Shown piece after piece: positions 53,957 through 61,300 of a stretch of DNA of 64,000 bases. Under the pieces are notes generated by a model, which was given only the letters and a program-made list of their open reading frames with translations, searched no databases and was not told the DNA's origin. Numbering within the stretch: the first letter of the stretch is position 1; every line of letters starts with the position of its first letter. The stretch lies in the NCBI GenBank assembly GCA_016711505.1, contig JADJSV010000008.1, forward strand, positions 131,035-195,034. Direction: 5' to 3'. A program made the translations under genes and the position numbers. This stretch comes from Bacteroidota bacterium. GTDB lineage: Bacteria; Bacteroidota; Bacteroidia; AKYH767-A; 2013-40CM-41-45.

Positions 53957-54823
53957 ATGGCAAGAATGATTCGTTCCGGACTGATCCAAATGAGTTTACC
54001 AAAAACCGAAGGAGAAGGTACAATACCGGAAATTATAAATGCAATGGTTCAAAAGCATATTCCATTTATTGAAGAAGCCGGCAAAAAAGGTGTGCAGATT
54101 CTTTGTTTACAGGAAATTTTTAACACTCCGTATTTTTGTCCGGGACAGGATAAAAAATGGTATGAATCTGCTGAATCAGTTCCCGGTCCTACGACAGATC
54201 TGATGTCTGAGTATGCAAAGAAATACAACATGGTTATTATTGTTCCTGTCTATGAAAAAGAGCAAGCCGGATTTTTATACAATACTGCTGCTGTCATTGA
54301 TGCCGATGGAACTTATTTAGGCAAGTATAGAAAAAATCATATTCCACATACGTCGGGTTTCTGGGAGAAATTTTTCTTTAAACCGGGGAACTTAGGTTAT
54401 CCGGTATTTCAGACGAAGTATGCAAAGATCGGAGTTTACATTTGTTACGACAGACATTTTCCTGATGGAGCTCGTGTGTTAGGATTGAATGGTGCAGAGA
54501 TCGTTTACAATCCTTCAGCAACCGTTGCAGGATTATCACAATACCTATGGAAACTTGAACAACCTGCTCATGCAGCAGCAAATGGATATTTCATGGGTTG
54601 CATCAACAGAGTTGGTGAAGAGAAACCATGGAACCTTGGTAAATTCTATGGTACTTCTTATTTTGTAGATCCAAGAGGACAGATCTTTGCACAGGCTTCT
54701 GAAGATAAAGATGAATTGCTTGTTGCAGATTTCGATCTTGATATGATAGAAGAAGTTCGTTCAACATGGCAGTTTTTCCGTGATCGCCGTCCTGAGACAT
54801 ACGGTAAATTAGTTGAACTATAA
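53957..54823 (+). CDS. Beta-ureidopropionase (N-carbamoyl-beta-alanine amidohydrolase)
   Basis: 288-residue nitrilase-superfamily enzyme releasing beta-alanine, CO2 and NH3. Catalytic Glu in Cys-Leu-Gln-Glu-Ile-Phe-Asn-Thr-Pro-Tyr-Phe-Cys, Lys in Lys-Tyr-Arg-Lys-Asn-His-Ile-Pro-His, and nucleophile Cys in Val-Tyr-Ile-Cys-Tyr-Asp-Arg-His-Phe-Pro-Asp-Gly. The context between dihydropyrimidinase and PreTA fixes the assignment within the family. Confidence 0.92.
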   Translation: MARMIRSGLIQMSLPKTEGEGTIPEIINAMVQKHIPFIEEAGKKGVQILCLQEIFNTPYFCPGQDKKWYESAESVPGPTTDLMSEYAKKYNMVIIVPVYEKEQAGFLYNTAAVIDADGTYLGKYRKNHIPHTSGFWEKFFFKPGNLGYPVFQTKYAKIGVYICYDRHFPDGARVLGLNGAEIVYNPSATVAGLSQYLWKLEQPAHAAANGYFMGCINRVGEEKPWNLGKFYGTSYFVDPRGQIFAQASEDKDELLVADFDLDMIEEVRSTWQFFRDRRPETYGKLVEL

Positions 54824-54830
54824 AAAATGT

Positions 54831-54913
54831 CTTTCGTTTTTCGTCTTTTGTCTTTCGTCTACGAGGGTTCGAAAAACGAAAAACGAAAGAAGATAAACTT
54901 AAAACGAAAAACG
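54831..54913. repeat. Heptamer-based inverted repeat before preT
   Basis: CTTTCGTTTTTCG (54831-54843) is perfectly complementary to CGAAAAACGAAAG within 54870-54889; further GAAAAAC heptamers run to 54913, directly against the preT ATG at 54915. Could form a stem sequestering the preT translation start. Confidence 0.85.
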
Positions 54914-54914
54914 A

Positions 54915-56239
54915 ATGAGTGAATTCCTCCCTCCTTCCAGTGAATCTGAATTTGAGAATAATTTCAAACAGATAAAACCACTGATGAATGAAACAGAAGC
55001 GTACTATGAAAGTTCACGTTGCTTATTTTGTTATGATGCACCTTGTATAAATGCTTGTCCGAGTAGTATTGATATACCACTCTTCATCCGGCAGATCAAC
55101 TCCAAGAATCCACTTTCATCGGCAAAACCATTTACGATTCCAACTATTTTGGTTATGCTTGCGGCAAGGTTTGTCCGACAGAAGTATTATGTGAAGGAGC
55201 ATGTGTCTATAATCATCAGGATGTAAAACCGATTGAGATCGGCAGATTACAAAGCTTTGCAACGGATAAAGCAATTCGATCCAATAAACAATTGTATCGG
55301 CTGCCACCATCCAATGGAAAGAAAGTCGCAATCATTGGTGCCGGTCCTGCCGGAATTTCATGTGCCTGTGAATTGAAGATGCTTGGATTTGATGTTGATA
55401 TTTATGAATCAAAAGAAAAATCATCCGGCTTGACAGTATATGGTGTTGCACCTTATAAGATCACGAATAAAGAAGCATTGGATGAAATGGATTATCTGGA
55501 GAATCAATTCAAATATAAAGTTCATTATAATAAAGCGATTTCAACAAAAGCTCAGATAGAAGAACTGGAAAAAAAGTATGATGCAATCCTGATCGGCTTT
55601 GGACTTGGAAAGACTTCAATGATCAGTATTTCAGGAGAAGAAAAAGAGAATTGTTTTGGCGCTGTCGAATTTGTTGAGAAACTACGGATGACACATCACA
55701 AGACTAATGTACCCAAGAATGTAATAGTACTTGGAGGCGGGAACACTGCAATGGACGCTGCATCCTAGAGTGCACGAATGGGTGCAGAAAAAGTTATCCT
55801 TGCCTACCGACGCGGAAAAGAAGAAATGGGTGCCTACGATTTTGAATATGATCTGGCAAAAGGTGTGGGTGTAAAAGGTATGTTCAATGTGTCTCCATTG
55901 GAGATTCTTGGAAATGGTAAAGTGACCGGAGTAAAATTTATCCGCACACAGATTGTGAATGGCAAGCTTGAGAATATTGCCGGATCAGAATTTACTGAAT
56001 CATGCGATTGGGTTATCAAAGCTACCGGACAATCTAAACAGGTAGAGTTATTGAAAATGATGTCGGGGATTTCAATTGATGCAAAAGGAAGAATAGAAGT
56101 TGACCAGGAAACATTCCAGACAAAAAATCCGAAGTACTTCGCAGCAGGTGATGCAGTGAGTGGCGGACAAGAAGTAGTAAATGCAGCAGCAGAAGGACGA
56201 AAGGCTGCAAGAGGAATAAGTAAATCTCTTTCAAAATAA
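54915..56239 (+). pseudogene. preT: Dihydropyrimidine dehydrogenase subunit PreT, frameshift plus stop
   Basis: Three consecutive frames reconstruct one about 441-residue PreT. The first gives the FeS N-terminus (Cys-Leu-Phe-Cys-Tyr-Asp-Ala-Pro-Cys...Cys-Pro). Adding an A to the run at 55124-55127 continues into Tyr-Asp-Ser-Asn-Tyr-Phe-Gly-Tyr-Ala-Cys-Gly-Lys-Val-Cys-Pro, the FAD motif Ile-Ile-Gly-Ala-Gly-Pro-Ala-Gly and NAD(P) motif Gly-Gly-Gly-Asn-Thr-Ala-Met-Asp-Ala-Ala-Ser. TAG at 55766-55768 replaces an expected Gln codon (Ser-x-Ser-Ala-Arg-Met-Gly), then the frame runs to 56239. With PreA it reduces uracil/thymine using NADH. Two separate lesions favour real decay or poor local sequence. 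Confidence 0.85.
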
Positions 56240-56251
56240 ATTGAAAAAATT

Positions 56252-57601
56252 ATGGCTGATCTAAGATCAAATTTAGCAGGAATAAAATCTCCCAATCCTT
56301 TTTGGCTTGCTTCTGCACCACCAACAAATAGTGGCTACCAGATCATGAAAGCGTTTGATGCCGGTTGGGGTGGCGCAGTATGGAAAACACTGGGTGTCCC
56401 GGTTGTGAATGTTTCCAGTCGTTATGGTGCATTGAATTATCGTGATAACAGAATGGTAGGATTCAACAACATTGAGTTGATCACTGATCGCCCGCTTGCA
56501 GATAATCTTCGGGAGATAGAGGAAGTAAAAAAGAGATTTCCTGATCATGCAATCATCGCTTCATTGATGGTCGAGACCCGTGAGCAATGGCATCAGATCG
56601 TAAAAGATGCTGAGAATGCAGGTGCTGACGGTCTTGAATTAAATTTCGGTTGTCCGCATGGAATGTGTGAGCGCGGAATGGGATCGGCAGTTGGCCAGGA
56701 ACCAAAAGTATTGAAGATGATAGTTGAATGGGTCAAAGAAGTTGCCAAAGTTCCGGTAATAGTAAAACTCACTCCAAATATTTCCGACATCACACGTCCT
56801 GCAATGGCTGCACGCGAAGGCGGTGGTGATGCGATTTCACTTATCAATACCATTCAAAGTATTGTTGGTGTTGATATAGACAATTTTGTTCCTTATCCGG
56901 TTGTAGATGGTAAGAGCACAAACGGCGGGTATTGCGGTCCGGCTGTGAAGCCAATAGCAATGAACATGCTTAAGAACTGTGCTCAGCATCCAAACATTAA
57001 TTTACCTATTTCCGGAATCGGCGGAATTGAGAATTGGCGCGATGCCGTAGAATTTATTTTGCTTGGAGCAACAAATGTACAAGTTTGTACTGCTGTCATG
57101 CACTTTGGATTTGGAATAATTCGTGAAATGAAAGCAGGACTGGAAAATTACATGGATGAAAAGGGATTTAAAACCCTCGACGATTTCAGAGGGAAAGCTC
57201 TTCCGAACATCATGCATTGGGAAGATCTTAATTTGAAATATAAAGTCGTTGCTAATATTAACGAAGAGAAATGTATCGGTTGTCAGTTATGCTATACGGC
57301 ATGTGAGGATGGAGCACATCAGGCAATAGGACTTTCTTCTGACCCATTGAATCGTATTCCACATATCATTGAAGAAAATTGTGTAGGCTGTAATCTTTGT
57401 TCGTTAGTTTGTCCGGTAGAAGATTGTATTGAAATGGAAAGACGCGATGATGGTAAACAGGAAATTACCTGGAAAGACAGAACTCTTGCCGGAAATATCC
57501 CTACCACCTTTGATGATGAACTTGCAGGCGGAAGACACCATTGGGTTCCGGAGCCGGAGGCTGCTTTGGTTACGCCGAAGCCGGTGCATTATAGGGGGTA
57601 G
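56252..57601 (+). CDS. preA: Dihydropyrimidine dehydrogenase subunit PreA
   Basis: 449 residues. FMN TIM barrel (dihydroorotate dehydrogenase-like) with Leu-Asn-Phe-Gly-Cys-Pro-His-Gly-Met and Val-Lys-Leu-Thr-Pro-Asn, then a C-terminal ferredoxin domain with Cys-Ile-Gly-Cys-Gln-Leu-Cys and Cys-Val-Gly-Cys-Asn-Leu-Cys...Cys-Pro (two [4Fe-4S]). Reduces uracil or thymine to the dihydro form in complex with PreT. Intact although its partner is disrupted; 12 bp after preT. Confidence 0.94.
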   Translation: MADLRSNLAGIKSPNPFWLASAPPTNSGYQIMKAFDAGWGGAVWKTLGVPVVNVSSRYGALNYRDNRMVGFNNIELITDRPLADNLREIEEVKKRFPDHAIIASLMVETREQWHQIVKDAENAGADGLELNFGCPHGMCERGMGSAVGQEPKVLKMIVEWVKEVAKVPVIVKLTPNISDITRPAMAAREGGGDAISLINTIQSIVGVDIDNFVPYPVVDGKSTNGGYCGPAVKPIAMNMLKNCAQHPNINLPISGIGGIENWRDAVEFILLGATNVQVCTAVMHFGFGIIREMKAGLENYMDEKGFKTLDDFRGKALPNIMHWEDLNLKYKVVANINEEKCIGCQLCYTACEDGAHQAIGLSSDPLNRIPHIIEENCVGCNLCSLVCPVEDCIEMERRDDGKQEITWKDRTLAGNIPTTFDDELAGGRHHWVPEPEAALVTPKPVHYRG

Positions 57602-57604
57602 TTT

Positions 57605-57722
57605 TAAGTTCAAGGTTCAAAGTTCAAGGTTCAAGGTTCAAAGTTCAAAGTTCAAAGTTCAAAGTTGGCTTCGTAGTCACCTATGTAGCAAACTTTGAAC
57701 CTTGAACCTTGAACTTTGAACT
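57605..57722. repeat. GTTCAAR heptamer array with inverted arm
   Basis: About eight direct GTTCAAA/GTTCAAG units (57606-57667) followed, after an unrelated 25-bp loop, by four inverted units (to 57720). A 25-bp part of the direct array is an exact reverse complement of the inverted part, so a long hairpin can form downstream of preA. The run after it is A on the plus strand, so it is not a standard rho-independent terminator for preA. Confidence 0.9.
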
Positions 57723-57755
57723 AAAAAAAATCCGGCCACCACCACAGTAACCGGA
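57723..57755 (-). terminator. Intrinsic terminator for the membrane-protein gene
   Basis: Minus-strand stem of 9 bp (57755-57747 with 57739-57731, core TCCGG/CCGGA) and a 7-base loop, followed by eight T. Lies 41 bp past the stop of the 57796-58221 gene on the same strand. Confidence 0.8.
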
Positions 57756-57795
57756 CTAATAAACCTGATAAACTAACAATCAATTTTTTTGACTT

Positions 57796-58221
57796 CTAAT
57801 CTTGAAAAATCTTTTGGTTTTTATTTTGATCGAGAATTATTCTGAGACTTGTGCTAATAACTAAAGCAGCAGATAAGGCAGAGACTCTTGTCCATGAAAT
57901 GGATTCGATGTATGATAGTACCGGTGAAATTGCAGATGAAAGTGTAAAATCAAAAACTGCACTTAAAAAAACTAACAGTGCCGCAGCAATTGAATAGAAC
58001 CTGATCTTTTTGAAATAAAGAATTCGGGGAATAAGAATTCCGGAATTAATAGCACCTATCAAACCAACAAGAAGAGCAAGCAGTAGTTTGTCGTCCTGAG
58101 AATTCAGAAAGTAATTTGTGTAAGCAACATTATTAAACAAAGCGAATAATAGCAGTGGCAGAAAAATTAGCCATGCAGCGAGGTGTAAAATAGCTGTCGC
58201 AGAACTATTGAACCGATTCAT
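57796..58221 (-). CDS. Small integral membrane protein, function unknown
   Basis: 141 residues from ATG 58221 (a TTG at 58233 would add four). Four or five hydrophobic helices separated by short loops; a basic Lys-Lys-Ile-Arg-Phe loop between helices 2 and 3 suggests a cytosolic side. The topology recalls the membrane part of some LytS-type kinases, but no kinase domain follows. No family recognised. Monocistronic, ends at a good terminator. Confidence 0.65.
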   Translation of the reverse strand: MNRFNSSATAILHLAAWLIFLPLLLFALFNNVAYTNYFLNSQDDKLLLALLVGLIGAINSGILIPRILYFKKIRFYSIAAALLVFLSAVFDFTLSSAISPVLSYIESISWTRVSALSAALVISTSLRIILDQNKNQKIFQD

Positions 58222-58336
58222 TAATATAGACAATTAGGTATAACAATGATACATATCTAATTCGAAAAAAATACAAAGGAATTTGCGATTTTTTCAACTT
58301 GCGATAAAAACACAAATAACAGCGGTAAATTTTTTA

Positions 58337-58372
58337 CAAAAATAAAGGCCCCTTCAATTAAGAAAGGGCCTT
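58337..58372 (-). terminator. Intrinsic terminator of the giant adhesin gene
   Basis: Minus-strand 11-bp stem (AAGGCCC-type arms, 58345-58355 with 58362-58372), six-base loop, then TATTTTTG. Lies about 20 bp after the stop at 58391. Confidence 0.85.
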
Positions 58373-58390
58373 CGCGTCCAATTCAATTAG

Positions 58391-61300
58391 TTATTTAACT
58401 AAAATTAATCGACCATTTATCACCTTACTATTATTTGAAATTCTATATAAATAAATACCAACAGGCAATTCTTCAGCATTGAATTCTACACTGTAATTTG
58501 CTCCTGCTTCAATTTCTCCATTGAACAATGAAGCGATCTTCATTCCTGACATTGAAAATACTTCAACTGAAGTCATTCCTGAAAAATCAGGTGACATAAA
58601 TTCAATTGTAGTTTTAGAGTTGAATGGGTTCGGGAATGCATTGACAATAAAGTCAGTATTTTCTTCTTCCGGCTGTTCATCAGAAATTCTGTTTCCTCCA
58701 ATACCGAAATTCACATTTGTGCAGGGTATTCTTGTAATAGGACCTGAATATGTTCCAACGAAATCGCCAATTCCCATTCCTCTTGCCCCTGCTACAGTAA
58801 AGAGTTTATAATTTTCAGGAGAACCGGCAGGATCATTATTAGCATATATTGTTGTCGTATCACCATCAGCGGATTTCACTCCAAGTTGATTCAAGTCAGT
58901 ATTAAATGATGAATAAACTGCAGCACTCCACTTCCACTCCACATTTGCTACTCCCGGACGATTTGCAGTCCACACACCTTTCCATGTGATAGAAGATAGG
59001 TTTCTTAAAATTGTACTAGGTAGTAAATGTGCATATCCTGAAATAAAATAATTGCCGGAAATATTCGGTGGTGCAATAGTCATCCATTCAATTCCATTAA
59101 ATGTTGTTGTTGCAACAGAAACAGTATCGGTTATAACAAGTTTGGAAATCTTTGGATTCAGATTAAAGCGCGAACTGGCAATATTTTGATCAGAGAAAGT
59201 TAACATCAAAGGATATGCGCCGGCATAGTTTACTTTTACTACTGCGCTGAACCAGATAGTTCTTCCGATCGCAATATCATTATTATTAAATCCTGCTACA
59301 ATCCTGCTAAAGTCTGCAGCAGATTTTGTAATTGCAATAGTTGTTGACAGCACAGACATACATCCTTTTGCATCAGTGACTCGAACATTATATGCTCCTG
59401 CTCTCAGGCCGGTTATACTTGAAGTTGTTTGGCCGGTATTCCACAGGTAAGTGAACGGCGCTACTCCGCCTGTGATTGTTGTTACAGCAGATCCCTGATA
59501 ACCATTTGCACAATTACCTGCCGATCCTCTGACGGAAGCTTTCATTGGTGCTGAAACAATACGTGTAGCAGTACTAGTACAACCGAAAGTATTTTTGACT
59601 GTTACTGTATAAGTTCCGCCTGTTCTTACAGAAATAAATTGTTTTGTTGAAGCAGTATTCCATTTATATGTAAAACCAGGAGAAGCAGTAAGTGTTGTTG
59701 CACCGCCCGGACATATGAAATCATTTCCTGAAATTGAGCTTATTGGTAATGTACTCTGCGTGACATTCACAGTAACAGAAGCTGTACATCCCGCTAAATT
59801 AGTAGCCTGAACTGTGTATGAACCCGCAGTAGAAATTCTTGAACATTGTGTTGTATCACCATTACTCCATAGGTAAGAAGTCATACCTCCTGTTGCACAA
59901 AGGTTTGTTGATGAATCAGGACAATATGATAAATTTCCAGTGACGATGACTCTTGGAAGAGATGGATTTGCAACTATTGCAGTAACATTAAGAGTACATC
60001 CATTGGCATCGGTCACCGTTACTACATATGTACCGGCCGCAAGACCTACTGCCATATTAGTAGTTTGAACGGGATTCGTATTCCATAAGAAAGTATATGG
60101 AGATCTTCCTCCACCAGGAGTAACTTTCGCTGTTCCTGTGTTGGCAACGCAACCGGTAGGAGTTGTAAGCATAGTTCCCGTCACCCTTGTTGGTGAAGCA
60201 GTAATTACTGCCGAAGCACTCTTAGTACATCCTTCGAAATCTGTTACTGTATAATTGTATGTTCCTGCCGTAAGGTTCGTACGTGGAGAACCACCATAGA
60301 TGTAAGGTGCTGTTCCACCGGTAGCTGTTAATGTAACACTTCCGCGGCCATTAAAACACAAGATCTGATTCGCAGTTGCAATTAAATTCAGAGGCGCCGG
60401 AGCAGGATTGATTAACACATCAACAGAATCAATACATCCGTTCGCATCAGTCAAAGTATAAAGGTAATTGCCTTCCAGCAATCCATTAGTTGATTGATTA
60501 TTGAAAGTATAAGGCGCTGTTCCTCCTGTGGGTGTCAATGCAACACTTGCTGTTCCGCCAAAACATCTTATTTGAGTGACATTTGTGATCAGCGTTGGCA
60601 AGGATTTGACGGTTACATTGGTTGTTACAATACTATCACAACCTAAATAATTAGCATTAGGAAGTGTTGTAATATAGCTTCCGCTGACCAATGGATAAAT
60701 TGTAGTATTGTCAGGCATAAGTAATGCACTTCCTGCACAAAGAATAATAGTTCTTGAACTTGTGGTATTTGTAATAACATTTAAAGTAGTAGTGATAACA
60801 CTGTCACATCCAGAAGCATTTTGAATAATACTGATATACGTACCGGCAAGTGAAACTGTATTTCCATCCGGCAAAATATGAGTATGACCACTGCAAATCG
60901 TTGTGTTCGCAGATGAATAAGTAGTAGCAGAAACCGAAATAGTTGTAGTTATCGTTGAATCACAGCCATTGGAATTTACCAGATGAGTAACATATACACC
61001 GGCAGTCGAAACAATTGATCCATCAGCAAGAGTATATGAAGCGCCATTACAAATTGTAATATTCTGATTAGATGCTGTATTCTGGATTACTGTTAAAGTA
61101 GTAGTGATAACAGAATCACAACCTGAAGAATTAACGAGATGACTTGTATAAACACCTGTCGTATTTACAATAGCTCCACTTGGTAATGTGAAATTTTGTC
61201 CGGCACAAATTGATGCAAGCTGACTAGAGGAAGAGTTAGCAATAACTGATACAATCGAAGTAACAACTGAATCACAACCTGCATTATTTTCGATATGTGA

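Noticed and set aside
55766..55768. In-frame TAG in preT as recoded (pyrrolysine-type or suppressed) codon
   Set aside because: No supporting element is visible, the position is normally Gln in PreT as I recall it, and the same gene has another frame lesion, so mutation or error is simpler.
57605..57722. GTTCAAR hairpin as the preA terminator
   Set aside because: Followed by A rather than T on the plus strand; the adjacent real terminator has minus-strand polarity.
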